Assembly: GCF_035306705.1 (NCBI RefSeq)
Contig: NZ_DATGNO010000074.1
Span: 1 to 64,000 of the forward strand
DNA: 64,000 nt
Source of the DNA: Xanthomarina sp035306705
Lineage (GTDB): Bacteria > Bacteroidota > Bacteroidia > Flavobacteriales > Flavobacteriaceae
Direction of reading: 5' to 3'
The notes beneath the pieces were generated by a model. The model was not told the origin of the DNA. It searched no databases and saw nothing but the letters and a program-made list of their open reading frames with translations. Below are positions 8,614-17,796 of the stretch, piece by piece (the stretch's first letter is position 1; every line of letters begins with the position of its first letter). Position numbers and translations under genes: made by a program.

Positions 8614-10302
8614 TTATTTTCTATAAAATGTAGTTTCAAATGTAGAATTATTTCCAACATTATCCGTAACAATTACTTTTAAATTATTTTTTGTGTCGTT
8701 AATAACATCATCGTTAAAATCGTGGGTCAAGGTTTTTGTTTTGTACTCGTACTCCATAAGAATCCACTTGCCATTAACAGTTGCTCGATAACTTGAAATA
8801 CCCGATCCCACGTCGTCAATTTTCAATTTTAAAAAATGGTATTTGCTTAGCCACTGCCCATCTTTAAAGTTAATAGGTCGAATGGTTGGATTTGTAATAT
8901 CTGTTACCAGCGCGTAAGTTCCTAAAGTGTTGGTTAGCGAATAAAGGAGCCCTTTTTCTCTAATCGTATTGGAATACACGGGATATTTTCTATAGCCTAC
9001 CAATCTTGCAATATAAAGTTTTTCGGCATCGGCAGCATTAAAATTACTAATATCGTAGCTTATTTTAAAGTGTTTTTTCACAGGAACAGAATCGTCATGA
9101 AGTTTGATGGTATCATTCGAGATAGAGAAATCCATATAGAAATCTTCGTAAAAAGTATCTTGATAAAATTCTACCGAAACATTTTTATGCAATAGCTCAT
9201 TGGCTTTATCGGCATAGATATAATAAGATGAAACAAAAGAATCTTTTTGCTTAAATTGCGCTTCTTTTTTGCCCGTAATGTTTATGGTAAGCCAAGCGGT
9301 ATTGTTCATAAAGTCTTTTACAGCCACTTTATAAACAGAAGCGGTACTATCTTCCACATTTATAATTCCACGGTTATCAACGTTTTGATACAAGCTTAAC
9401 GGGTTATTAGAGTCGATAAATAATTTTTGCAGTCGCTCTTTTTTCGAAATATAATGTGCGTAATCTATAAATCGGTTCAGATGTCTGCTTTCATCAAAAG
9501 AAAAACGCTTAAAATCGATATCTATTTTCTGATTGCCATTAAAAAAAGACTGAATGTTATAAACACCATTCGTGTTATAGGCTAAATCTTGTCTGTCGTT
9601 AGCTTCAATTGCAAAACCAATATTACCGTAAGCTTGCATGTTTTCAACGGTATAATCGCCATTTGGAAGTGGAATTAAACGTAACTTCTGTTTTTCGTTC
9701 GATTTATTTACATGGGAATTTGGATCCATCGGATATGCATAAACCTCCTTGATTACTGGCAAAGTGGTATCTTTGATATCAATACCAAAAAGTAGGGGAT
9801 TGATAGGTCTTTCGGTGTTGTCCCTAATTTCAAAATGAAGGTGTGGGCCTCCAGAACCTCCGGTATTTCCACTATATGCAACCAATTCGCCTTTTTCGAC
9901 AATTAAATCCTCGGTTTTAGGAAATAGTTCAATTTCGAAGCTTTCCTGTTCATATTGCAGTTTTTTAATGACAGTTTCAATTTCGGGTGAAAACTTGCTT
10001 AAATGTGCATACACCGTTGTATACCCATTTGGGTGGGTAATGTATAGCGCTTTTCCGTAGCCAAAATGAGAGATTTTTATTCTACTTACATAGCCACTAG
10101 CTGCAGCATAGACCTTTAAACCTTCACGTTGTTGGGTTTTTATGTCTAAACCGGAATGAAAGTGATTGGGACGCAATTCGGCAAAGGTACCGGACAGGAC
10201 CAAGCTAACATCCAAAGGACTTCCAAAGTAATCTTTAGGATAATAATCTTGTGCAAAAACACTGGCGCCTATAAAAAGGAAAAAAGCAAAAGTAATTCTC
10301 AT
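8614..10302 (-). CDS. M23 (LytM/lysostaphin-type) metallopeptidase
   Basis: This 562-residue secreted protein has a signal peptide (to about residue 17, SVFAQ). The M23 zinc site is complete: HxxxD at His49-Asp53 (HSGLD context) and HLH at His154-His156. Family members cleave peptidoglycan cross-links or regulate envelope proteins. The catalytic domain lies at the N-terminus and is followed by ~390 residues of beta-rich sequence with no recognised domain, which could be for substrate recognition or anchoring. It is the first gene of a two-gene transcript with the TonB receptor. Confidence 0.9.
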   Translation of the reverse strand: MRITFAFFLFIGASVFAQDYYPKDYFGSPLDVSLVLSGTFAELRPNHFHSGLDIKTQQREGLKVYAAASGYVSRIKISHFGYGKALYITHPNGYTTVYAHLSKFSPEIETVIKKLQYEQESFEIELFPKTEDLIVEKGELVAYSGNTGGSGGPHLHFEIRDNTERPINPLLFGIDIKDTTLPVIKEVYAYPMDPNSHVNKSNEKQKLRLIPLPNGDYTVENMQAYGNIGFAIEANDRQDLAYNTNGVYNIQSFFNGNQKIDIDFKRFSFDESRHLNRFIDYAHYISKKERLQKLFIDSNNPLSLYQNVDNRGIINVEDSTASVYKVAVKDFMNNTAWLTINITGKKEAQFKQKDSFVSSYYIYADKANELLHKNVSVEFYQDTFYEDFYMDFSISNDTIKLHDDSVPVKKHFKISYDISNFNAADAEKLYIARLVGYRKYPVYSNTIREKGLLYSLTNTLGTYALVTDITNPTIRPINFKDGQWLSKYHFLKLKIDDVGSGISSYRATVNGKWILMEYEYKTKTLTHDFNDDVINDTKNNLKVIVTDNVGNNSTFETTFYRK

Positions 10303-10422
10303 AAAATCTATAATTGGCGCTAAATTATCACTTTGATTTATATCTACAAAACATATATGACGCTCTTAATTTGTAATAATATCAAGCAATTACAATATTT
10401 TATAAATTTTATGTAAAAACAA

Positions 10423-10453
10423 TTGTAATTTATACGAAGGTATCTTAACTTTG
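10423..10453 (+). promoter_or_regulatory. Promoter for the coiled-coil/zapA operon
   Basis: TTG at 10423-10425 and TAACTTTG at 10446-10453, separated by 20 bases, fit the Bacteroidota consensus. The predicted start near 10460 lies after a possible in-frame start at 10451 and so favours the ATG at 10478. Confidence 0.65.
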
Positions 10454-10477
10454 TCTGATAAGTATTGCATATTGTAC

Positions 10478-10768
10478 ATGAGTAAAATTGAAGAAATTGT
10501 TGATGCTCTTGAAGTTAAAGTAAGTAAAGTTTTACAGCAATTGGAAACTGTAAAACAAACGAACTTGAAACTGGAAAAAGAGTTGCAGATTTCTAGACAA
10601 GAGTTTCTTGACCAACAACAAGTTATCGTTTCTTGGGAAGAAAAATACGAGGCGCTCAAATTTGCAAATGCGATGCTTGGTAGTGACGAAAACAAAAGAG
10701 AAACAAAGCTTAAAATAAACACATTAATTAGAGAAATTGATCATTGTATTGCGCAACTATCCGATTGA
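10478..10768 (+). CDS. Coiled-coil protein upstream of zapA (possible ZapB-like partner)
   Basis: I chose the ATG at 10478 because the promoter places transcription start downstream of the longer frame's start (10451). The 96-residue product is almost wholly helical and charged, with leucines and isoleucines at heptad positions from about residue 5 to 58, and has no signal or membrane segment. It ends 17 bases before zapA and shares its transcript. Position, size and coiled-coil character resemble ZapB of Enterobacteria (81 residues, pairs with ZapA at the Z-ring), but I see no sequence match that would prove it. A structural coiled coil of another kind is equally possible. Confidence 0.75.
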   Translation: MSKIEEIVDALEVKVSKVLQQLETVKQTNLKLEKELQISRQEFLDQQQVIVSWEEKYEALKFANAMLGSDENKRETKLKINTLIREIDHCIAQLSD

Positions 10769-10785
10769 TGTAAAGAAAATTTTCC

Positions 10786-11079
10786 ATGTCAGATCAACTT
10801 AAAATAAAGTTATCTATAGCAAATAGGGTATATCCGTTAACCATCTTGCCCAACCAAGAAGAAGGATTGCGTAAGGCTGCTAAAAACATTGAAGCAATGA
10901 TTAATCAATTTGAGCAAAGTTATTCTGTGAGAGATAAACAAGATGTTTTGGCCATGTGTGCATTACAATTTGCATCTCAAGTAGAACAAAAATCGATAGA
11001 TAAAGATAGTGTCAGTGAACACGTTGAAGACAAGCTTAACGCCTTAAACAATTTGTTACAAGTACATTTAAACTCTTAA
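10786..11079 (+). CDS. zapA: Cell division protein ZapA
   Basis: The 97-residue product has the ZapA layout: an N-terminal beta-alpha-beta region (LKIKLSIANRVYPLTI) and a long C-terminal helix for dimerisation, with the conserved DVLAMCALQFA segment near residues 50-60. ZapA binds FtsZ and bundles protofilaments at the division site. It follows a coiled-coil gene on the same transcript and precedes a 6S-like RNA, the same gene order as zapA-ssrS in many bacteria. Confidence 0.9.
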   Translation: MSDQLKIKLSIANRVYPLTILPNQEEGLRKAAKNIEAMINQFEQSYSVRDKQDVLAMCALQFASQVEQKSIDKDSVSEHVEDKLNALNNLLQVHLNS

Positions 11080-11105
11080 CGTTCTTTAAAATAAATAAGG
11101 TTACT

Positions 11106-11290
11106 GCCTACATTAGTTATTATTTGGAAAACTCAACATTAATTCTTTAAAAAGGGTGAGTTTAAACTGTAAAAGCGAGCTGCTAACGCCAATTTATTTT
11201 GGTTGTTAAAGCAGATTTTTGATCAGTTTGTTAGCCCTAAACTTGTTATAAGGAGTTTATTACAAAACAAACTAGTGTAGGCTTTTTTTT
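11106..11290 (+). ncRNA. ssrS: 6S-like RNA (6S-Flavo type)
   Basis: The 227 bases between zapA and rny hold a long imperfect hairpin. The ends pair: GCCTACATTAGTT (11106-11118) with AACTAGTGTAGGC (11270-11282), with one G-U pair, followed by a T8 run typical of a terminator. Inside are a side hairpin (AAACTCA / TGAGTTT, about 11129-11163), a central apical stem (CTGCT...CCAA with TTGG...AAGCAG, about 11181-11213) and a small 3'-side hairpin around 11235-11258. A rod with a central bubble next to zapA is the known arrangement for 6S RNA, which binds RNA polymerase holoenzyme. The Rfam 6S-Flavo family covers this clade; I could not run a covariance search. Confidence 0.72.
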
Positions 11291-11307
11291 TATATAAATA
11301 AACTAAC

Positions 11308-12882
11308 ATGGAAATTTCAATTATATCAATAATAGGGGGCATACTGCTTGGAATTATAATCGGCTTTATTGTCGCCAAAGTTTTGGAGCGAAACAATGCT
11401 TCTAAGCTTATAAAAAATGCTAAAAAATCGGCGGGTGCTATTCTAAAGGAAGCTAATAGCGAAGGTGAAAGCATTAAAAAAGACAAAATCCTTCAAGCCA
11501 AAGAAAAATTTATCGAATTAAAATCGGAGCATGAGAAAGTTATCTTGTCTCGAGATAAAAAAATGGCAGATGCCGAAAAACGCATCAGGGATAAAGAGTC
11601 TCAGCTATCTAGCGAACTTTCTAAGAATACCAAACAAAATCAACAATTAGACGAAAAGATTAAAGATTATGATTTTAGAGTGGACGTTCTTGAAAAAAGA
11701 CAAGATGAAATAGATAAACTTCGTAAAAGCCAAATCGAACAACTTGAGGTTATCTCTAGTTTATCGGCCGAAGAAGCTAAAGCACAACTGGTAGAATCTT
11801 TAAAAGGAGAGGCTAAAAGCGATGCTATGGCTTATATTCAGAGCACACTCGAGGAAGCAAAACTTACAGCACAACAAGATGCTAAAAAAATTATCATCAA
11901 TACCATTCAACGTATAGGAACCGAGGAAGCAGTAGACAACTGTGTGTCTGTTTTTAATATTGAATCCGATGACGTGAAAGGGCGAATTATTGGACGTGAA
12001 GGAAGAAACATCCGTGCCATAGAAGCTGCTACAGGAGTAGAGATTATTGTGGATGACACCCCTGAAGCGATTATCTTATCTTGTTTCGACTCTGTAAGAC
12101 GTGAGATTGCTAGGTTGTCTTTACACAAATTGGTAACAGATGGTAGAATACATCCTGCTAGAATTGAAGAAGTTGTTCAAAAAACAACCAAACAAATAGA
12201 ACAGGAAATTATAGAAGTTGGTAAGCGAACCGTCATCGACTTAGGAATCCATAATTTACACCCAGAACTTGTTAAGGTAGTAGGAAGAATGAAATATCGT
12301 TCATCATACGGACAAAACCTGCTACAACACTCCAGAGAAGTTGCAAAACTTTGTGGAATTATGGCAGCGGAATTAGGTTTAAACCCAAAAATGGCAAAAC
12401 GTGCCGGACTGTTACACGATATTGGAAAAGTGCCAGATGCTGAAGCAGATATGGAAACCCCACACGCTATTCTTGGAATGCAATGGGCTGAAAAGTATGG
12501 TGAAAAAGAAGATGTTTGCAATGCCATTGGCGCGCATCACGACGAAATAGAAATGACCTCGCTTTTAGCGCCTATAGTTCAGGTTTGTGATGCTATTTCT
12601 GGAGCTCGTCCTGGAGCTAGACGTCAGGTATTGGATAGTTATATTCAACGTTTAAAAGACCTGGAGGATATTGCTTTTGGTTTTGGCGGTGTTAAAAAAG
12701 CCTATGCCATTCAAGCAGGTAGAGAATTACGTGTTATTGTTGAAAGTGAAAAAGTTTCCGATCAAAACGCGGCGGATTTATCTTTTAATATTTCACAAAA
12801 AATACAAACGGATATGACTTATCCTGGGCAAGTTAAGGTAACTGTTATTAGAGAAACGAGAGCGGTTAATATTGCAAAGTAA
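11308..12882 (+). CDS. rny: Ribonuclease Y
   Basis: The 524-residue length is typical. An N-terminal transmembrane anchor (about residues 3-24) is followed by a long charged coiled coil (about 30-190), a KH domain (about 205-270, with GRIIGREGRNIRAIE), an HD domain (LLHDIGKVPD, about 340-430) and a C-terminal domain. RNase Y is a membrane-bound endonuclease that starts mRNA decay. All expected HD residues appear present. The gene starts 26 bases after the RNA gene's closing stem, so it may be partly transcribed by read-through from that unit. Confidence 0.94.
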   Translation: MEISIISIIGGILLGIIIGFIVAKVLERNNASKLIKNAKKSAGAILKEANSEGESIKKDKILQAKEKFIELKSEHEKVILSRDKKMADAEKRIRDKESQLSSELSKNTKQNQQLDEKIKDYDFRVDVLEKRQDEIDKLRKSQIEQLEVISSLSAEEAKAQLVESLKGEAKSDAMAYIQSTLEEAKLTAQQDAKKIIINTIQRIGTEEAVDNCVSVFNIESDDVKGRIIGREGRNIRAIEAATGVEIIVDDTPEAIILSCFDSVRREIARLSLHKLVTDGRIHPARIEEVVQKTTKQIEQEIIEVGKRTVIDLGIHNLHPELVKVVGRMKYRSSYGQNLLQHSREVAKLCGIMAAELGLNPKMAKRAGLLHDIGKVPDAEADMETPHAILGMQWAEKYGEKEDVCNAIGAHHDEIEMTSLLAPIVQVCDAISGARPGARRQVLDSYIQRLKDLEDIAFGFGGVKKAYAIQAGRELRVIVESEKVSDQNAADLSFNISQKIQTDMTYPGQVKVTVIRETRAVNIAK

Positions 12883-12926
12883 ATACTAGTTGCCTTACGG
12901 CACAAATTAATATATAGATTGGAAGG

Positions 12927-12950
12927 AAACGTCAGAAATGGCGTTTTTTT
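12927..12950 (+). terminator. Terminator after rny
   Basis: A 7-bp stem (AAACGTC / GGCGTTT, with one G-T pair) with a 6-base loop and a T7 run. Confidence 0.7.
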
Positions 12951-13055
12951 GTTTTTATGACTTGCTGAAAAACAGATAAGAGAAAAAAGATAATAGACTA
13001 GCTTATTTTGATAATTTCAAACAATTAACCCATGTTAAATATCACAAATACGCGT

Positions 13056-14063
13056 TTAGCAAAAGAAGAAATAGTCCGTCATTGCTACTTTGTTATGCCT
13101 TTTAAAAAAGTTTCTAATAGATTGCTGGGACGTTTTATTAGCTACGGCTACAATGCATTGGTATTGCTTTAATTCTTCTAAATAATTAAAGCCGAAGAGT
13201 TCTTGATTGTAAATATGTTTTCCTATTTTCTTTGGGTTGTTGCAAATCCAGATAAAATCCACTTGTCTTTCAATCAGTGATTTTGCAACGGATTTTCCTT
13301 TAAAACCAGCTCCCCAAACAACTAATGGTCGAGAAGGATCGCGATCCAATTCCAAAAAATATCTCAGTTTTATTTTCAAAAAATAGTTTTCTGCATAATG
13401 TTCGTGGGTTCTGGAAGTTCTGCTGCTATAATCTCGCCAGAGATGCAATACGTGATCACACGGTATCACTTTTAAGTGATGTTTGTAGAATCTGAAGGCT
13501 AAATCGTAGTCTTCGGGATAATCCTTCGGATTAAAAGCCTCACAAACCAATAAATCGTCTTTATGAACCATCCAACAAGGAGAAGGAATGACACATTCTT
13601 TATAAATTTCAGAATAATTACTACCTGTTTGTGTAAGCGTATTTAACCAAGCTTCGTAGCTTTTATACCCATCACCGATGCCTTCTTCACTAAAATAGGA
13701 TACCAAACCGGTTGCTAGATGGTTTTTTCCGTGTTGTAATAAATTATTCAGAAGAATTTCTAATTTTTGTGAAGTCATCACATCATCACTATCCATTCTG
13801 GTTATATAGGTACCAGTACTTTTTTTTAAGGCAAATTGTAGTGCAGGAAGAATACCTTCCCCAGGATTTTTAAACAATTTGATGCGTTTGTCTTGTTCTG
13901 CAAAGTCGGTTACAAGTTGGTAGCTTTTATCGGTAGAACCATCGTCTATTATAAGTAATTCCCAATGGCTATAAGTCTGATTTTGAATAGACTCTAGGCA
14001 TTCCGCTAAAAATTCAGTCGTATTTTTAAAAGGCGTTAGGATGCTTATTAATGGGTTTTGCAT
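13056..14063 (-). CDS. Family 2 glycosyltransferase with extra C-terminal domain
   Basis: The 335-residue product has a GT-A catalytic domain: SILTPFKN (7-14), DDGSTD (40-45) and DSDD (91-94), which supplies the metal-binding DxD. Family 2 enzymes transfer sugars from nucleotide donors to polysaccharide or lipid acceptors. From about residue 240 there is an additional ~95-residue segment beginning PLVVWGAGFKGKSVAK, which looks like a Rossmann-type beta-alpha-beta nucleotide-binding turn. No other polysaccharide genes adjoin it, so the acceptor is unknown. No transmembrane segment is visible. Confidence 0.85.
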   Translation of the reverse strand: MQNPLISILTPFKNTTEFLAECLESIQNQTYSHWELLIIDDGSTDKSYQLVTDFAEQDKRIKLFKNPGEGILPALQFALKKSTGTYITRMDSDDVMTSQKLEILLNNLLQHGKNHLATGLVSYFSEEGIGDGYKSYEAWLNTLTQTGSNYSEIYKECVIPSPCWMVHKDDLLVCEAFNPKDYPEDYDLAFRFYKHHLKVIPCDHVLHLWRDYSSRTSRTHEHYAENYFLKIKLRYFLELDRDPSRPLVVWGAGFKGKSVAKSLIERQVDFIWICNNPKKIGKHIYNQELFGFNYLEELKQYQCIVAVANKTSQQSIRNFFKRHNKVAMTDYFFFC

Positions 14064-14092
14064 GACACGAAGATAGTTTTTTAACTTGAGAC

Positions 14093-14192
14093 ACTTAAAA
14101 CTTTATACACTTCAAGTACTTATAACTTTTGGCACTTTAAGTACTTAAAACTTTAGACACTTCAAGTACCTATAACTTTAGGCACTGCCAAT
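14093..14192. repeat. Four tandem 25-bp repeats in two alternating forms
   Basis: Four head-to-tail 25-base units start at 14093, 14118, 14143 and 14168. Units 1 and 3 read ACTTAAAACTTTA-ACACTTCAAGT and units 2 and 4 read AC-TATAACTTT-GGCACT, so the array looks like a 50-bp unit duplicated once. The TTTAAGTACTTAAA at the 2/3 junction is a perfect palindrome. It lies between the divergent glycosyltransferase and M61 genes. Confidence 0.85.
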
Positions 14193-14239
14193 TCATGTTA
14201 TTTTAACAAAAACTTAAGCCAAATAAGTGTAACAGATTG

Positions 14240-14247
14240 TATTTTTG
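14240..14247 (+). promoter_or_regulatory. -7 element TATTTTTG
   Basis: Exact TAnnTTTG match 38 bases before the M61 start; no clear TTG at the ideal -33 position. Confidence 0.45.
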
Positions 14248-14284
14248 AACGTCATATCTGACAATTATTAAAAAAACCATTCAA

Positions 14285-16174
14285 ATGAAGAAATTATTAA
14301 CCATTTTTAGCATCAGTTTTTTACTTGTTGCCTGTGGACCATCCACAAAAACGTCTGCAGATTTAGCTGTAAGTACGCCAATTGTAACGACTATTGATTT
14401 AACAAAAGTAATTAACGATCAAGTTCCTGTAACCATTAATCCTGGAAGATTTACCGAAGAAACCGTTATTTACAGATTGCCAAGAGTTGTTCAAGGCACC
14501 TATTCTGTAAGCGATTTCGGAAAGTATATTGAAGATATAAAAGCTATCGATTACAACGGAAATGAGCTTACAATAAATAAAATTGACACCAACTCTTGGA
14601 CTATTAGCAATGCAAAGGCTTTGGACTATATTACCTATATGGTTAACGATACTTTCGACGTGGAAGAAACTGGTGGTATCGGTGGAGACACACCTTTTTC
14701 TCCTGCAGGAACCAATATTGAACCAGATAATTACTTATTGAATTTACATGGATTTATTGGGTATTTCGATTCCTTGAAAAATAACCAATATACTTTGGAT
14801 GTTACGGCACCTGCAGATTTTGTTCGTGTTTCTTCCTTACAGGATGTTGCTGAAAAAACAAGTGAAGATGGTACTTCTGTGACCACAAGTTATTTTGCTC
14901 AAAGATATTTTGATATTACCGATAACCCGATGATGTATGGAAACTTGGATGTGGAAGAGTTTCAAGTGGGTGACATAAAAATAGTTTTAAGTGTATATTC
15001 TCCTAATCAGGTGCACACAGCTAAAGCTTTAAGTGAAACCATGAAAACTATGATGGAAGCACAAAAAACATATTTGGGAGACATCAATAGCACGCCTCGT
15101 TATGATATATATCTGTATTTATCTCGTGGAGATGACGAGTCGCCAAAAGGATTTGGAGCTTTAGAACATCATACTTCTACAACGGTTGTGATGCCAGAAG
15201 CCATTCCTTTTGAAGCTTTGGCAGAAAGTATGATCGATGTGGTTTCGCATGAGTTTTTTCATATAGTAACACCATTAAGTGTACATTCTGAAGATGTGCA
15301 TTATTTCGATTATAACAAACCAACCTTCTCTAAGCATTTATGGATGTATGAAGGGGTGACCGAGTATTTTGCTACCTTATTCCAAGTGGATCAGAATTTA
15401 ATTTCTGAAGAGCAGTTTTATGCCAAAATCATGGAGAAAATCCAAACGGCATCAGGAATGAATGATGCCATGAGTTTCACCATCATGAGTGAAAATGTTT
15501 TGGACGAACCTTATGCCAGTCAGTATTACAACGTCTATCAAAAAGGAGCCTTAATTGGTATGTGTATCGATATTTTAATGCGTGAAGAAAGTAACGGAAA
15601 CCGTGGAATTCTTTCTTTAATGAAACAACTTTCTCAAAAATATGGTGAAAATAAACCTTTTAAAGACGATGAGCTTTTTGGTGAAATTACCGAAATGACC
15701 TATCCTTCTATAGATGCATTTTTACAAACACATGTGGCAGGCGATTTACCAATTAACTATAAAGAGTTTTTTGCGAAAGTGGGCCTTGAAATGGGAGAGA
15801 GTAGGGTAGAAACCAATCTGCTACAAAACAGTGGTGCTTTAATTTTTGGAGCCAATCAAGCCGATGGAAGTATTTATTTTAACAGCTTGGTAAGTGATAA
15901 TAGTTTTTGGCATGACAATGGGGTAGAACCTAACGATGTGATTAGATCTATTAATGGGGAAGAAGTTAATTTAATGACTGCTAATTCTATTTTCCAACAA
16001 GTATTTATGTGGGAGCCAGGAAAAGAAATTGAATTAAAATTAGAGAGAGATGGTAAAGAAGTTGTTATTAACGCCACTGTTGCAAAATCTTATACTCTAG
16101 GAAAAACTTTAGTTGAAAACCCGAATGCTACTGAAGCTCAAAAAGCTTTGCGCAAAGCTTGGTTAAAAGGATAA
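14285..16174 (+). CDS. M61-family metallopeptidase lipoprotein with PDZ domain
   Basis: A 629-residue lipoprotein (lipobox LLVAC, Cys17) of the glycyl-aminopeptidase-like M61 family. An N-terminal beta domain is followed by the zinc site HEFFH (322-326) and the downstream acidic ligand in YEGVTEY (Glu356). A PDZ-like domain occupies about 520-610 (GVEPNDVIRSINGEEV). It probably trims peptides in the periplasm or at the outer-membrane face. A -7 promoter element lies just upstream and a terminator follows. The family assignment is firm; the substrate is not known. Confidence 0.9.
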   Translation: MKKLLTIFSISFLLVACGPSTKTSADLAVSTPIVTTIDLTKVINDQVPVTINPGRFTEETVIYRLPRVVQGTYSVSDFGKYIEDIKAIDYNGNELTINKIDTNSWTISNAKALDYITYMVNDTFDVEETGGIGGDTPFSPAGTNIEPDNYLLNLHGFIGYFDSLKNNQYTLDVTAPADFVRVSSLQDVAEKTSEDGTSVTTSYFAQRYFDITDNPMMYGNLDVEEFQVGDIKIVLSVYSPNQVHTAKALSETMKTMMEAQKTYLGDINSTPRYDIYLYLSRGDDESPKGFGALEHHTSTTVVMPEAIPFEALAESMIDVVSHEFFHIVTPLSVHSEDVHYFDYNKPTFSKHLWMYEGVTEYFATLFQVDQNLISEEQFYAKIMEKIQTASGMNDAMSFTIMSENVLDEPYASQYYNVYQKGALIGMCIDILMREESNGNRGILSLMKQLSQKYGENKPFKDDELFGEITEMTYPSIDAFLQTHVAGDLPINYKEFFAKVGLEMGESRVETNLLQNSGALIFGANQADGSIYFNSLVSDNSFWHDNGVEPNDVIRSINGEEVNLMTANSIFQQVFMWEPGKEIELKLERDGKEVVINATVAKSYTLGKTLVENPNATEAQKALRKAWLKG

Positions 16175-16192
16175 AAATTTAAGAATTGATAT

Positions 16193-16227
16193 AAAAAAAA
16201 CCTGACGATTTGTTTCATCAGGTTTTT
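16193..16227. terminator. Bidirectional terminator
   Basis: CCTGACGA / TCATCAGG stem (16201-16222, one mismatch) between an A8 run and a T7 run. It is shared by the convergent M61 and S10 peptidase genes. Confidence 0.75.
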
Positions 16228-16233
16228 TTATGT

Positions 16234-17715
16234 TTAATACTTTGCGGCCTTTCCTTTAGACTCGGAGTCCTTAATAAATTGTCTGATATCCTCTGTAGCA
16301 GCTTTTAAATCGTCTTTTCTTAAATACATCATGTGGCCACTTCTATAGGCCTTAAAAGAAAAGCGATCTTTCATAATGCCACTCGGATCCAGTTGTCCAA
16401 CCGTGTATTTTGCAGCAAAATAAGTGGTTGCCCCATCGTAATAACCAGATTGGACCAAAACTTTTAAGTACGGATTTTGAGCCATGGCCTGACGTAAACC
16501 ATCTCTCGTGTTATCATTTTCTCTATCCCAAGGATGGACATCGCCAAACATGTTGTATTTGATGTCTGTTTTAAATTTCAGTTCTTCACGGATGTAGTAA
16601 TTAATGGCTGGCGTAAACGAGTGTAACCAAGATGTTAATTCCGCACTGTAATCTGGAGTATTTCCAGCGGTCATTTTATCGATTCCTAAATAACGGGAAT
16701 CCAATCTCCCAATCGTATAGCCTTTATCTCGCAACAACTCTTTCCAAAAGAAACTGGTTGGCACATTTAAATTATGATCCAAAATGGCTTTTTTGTCCAA
16801 TCCTGAATACAAACTCATTTTTTCAGCTACCTGATTTTTTTCTTCAGCAGAAATAAAACCACCTTTTGCAATGGCAGGCATTAAATTATTAATGGCATAA
16901 GTTTCTACTTCAGGTAAAATATCCAATAAATCCTTTTGTTGTAAAGAGGCCGGTAAAGCTTTTTGATGCCAGGCGGCCGCTGTAAAATAAGGTAAATTTA
17001 ATGCGGAGTAAATAGGTTGATTGGTTGAATAAATTTTATAATCGGCAGGAGACACCAAAATAACGCCATTTAAATACATCCATTGGCTGTTTTGCAATTC
17101 TCTAGATAAACCCATAACTCTTGGGCCTCCATAACTTTCACCAATTAAGTATTTTGGCGATTCCCAACGGTTATTTCTAGTTACAAACGTATTCATCCAT
17201 TCGGCTAAATATGTGATATCTGCATTAATCCCGAAAAATATTTTTCTATCTGGCAATTTTCCTTCTTTATCTGCAACCATTCTGGAATACCCTGTGTTTA
17301 CAGGATCGATAAAAACAATATCTGCCACATCCAAGATGGAGTGTGGATTGTCTTTAACACCATAAGGTTGTACGGGATACCCTTCGTCATCAATATTCAA
17401 AATTACAGGTCCCGTGTAAGCTATGTGCATCCAAGCAGAAGCCGAACCTGGTCCGCCATTAAAAGAAAAAATGATGGGACGTTTTTCTTTTTCACTATTG
17501 CTTTTTTTATAATAGGTATAAAATAAAGTAGCAATAGGTTCCCCTTTATTATTCCAAACAGGTTGGGTTCCAGCTGTTGCCTGATAAGATAAGTTTTGCC
17601 CATTAATTGTTATGGCATGATTGGTAACAACCATGGTGTCCACTGGAATTTTTAGGACTTGCGAAAACAGCAAGCTTGTAGAAATTGTGGCTAAAAGTAA
17701 AAAGAGATTTCTCAT
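16234..17715 (-). CDS. S10-family serine carboxypeptidase-like protein
   Basis: A 493-residue secreted protein (signal peptide to about residue 18) with the alpha/beta-hydrolase motifs of family S10: oxyanion NGGPGSASAW (86-95), the nucleophile motif GESYGG (Ser194), an Asp in GYYDGAT, and a His in SGHMMY near the C-terminus. All three catalytic residues appear present. It would remove C-terminal residues from peptides in the periplasm. With the convergent M61 gene it makes a local pair of secreted peptidases, although they are separate transcripts. Confidence 0.9.
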   Translation of the reverse strand: MRNLFLLLATISTSLLFSQVLKIPVDTMVVTNHAITINGQNLSYQATAGTQPVWNNKGEPIATLFYTYYKKSNSEKEKRPIIFSFNGGPGSASAWMHIAYTGPVILNIDDEGYPVQPYGVKDNPHSILDVADIVFIDPVNTGYSRMVADKEGKLPDRKIFFGINADITYLAEWMNTFVTRNNRWESPKYLIGESYGGPRVMGLSRELQNSQWMYLNGVILVSPADYKIYSTNQPIYSALNLPYFTAAAWHQKALPASLQQKDLLDILPEVETYAINNLMPAIAKGGFISAEEKNQVAEKMSLYSGLDKKAILDHNLNVPTSFFWKELLRDKGYTIGRLDSRYLGIDKMTAGNTPDYSAELTSWLHSFTPAINYYIREELKFKTDIKYNMFGDVHPWDRENDNTRDGLRQAMAQNPYLKVLVQSGYYDGATTYFAAKYTVGQLDPSGIMKDRFSFKAYRSGHMMYLRKDDLKAATEDIRQFIKDSESKGKAAKY

Positions 17716-17796
17716 AAGTTATAAAATATTTTTATAAGGTATAATTTAAAAACCTTAAAGATAATTGGTTTTATTTAAAGCCATTTTTTAAAACTG

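Noticed and set aside
13032..13172. A 46-codon plus-strand frame overlapping the end of the glycosyltransferase gene
   Set aside because: It runs antisense to the 3' end of a well-supported gene, has no promoter or coupling, and its composition looks like a shadow of the opposite strand.
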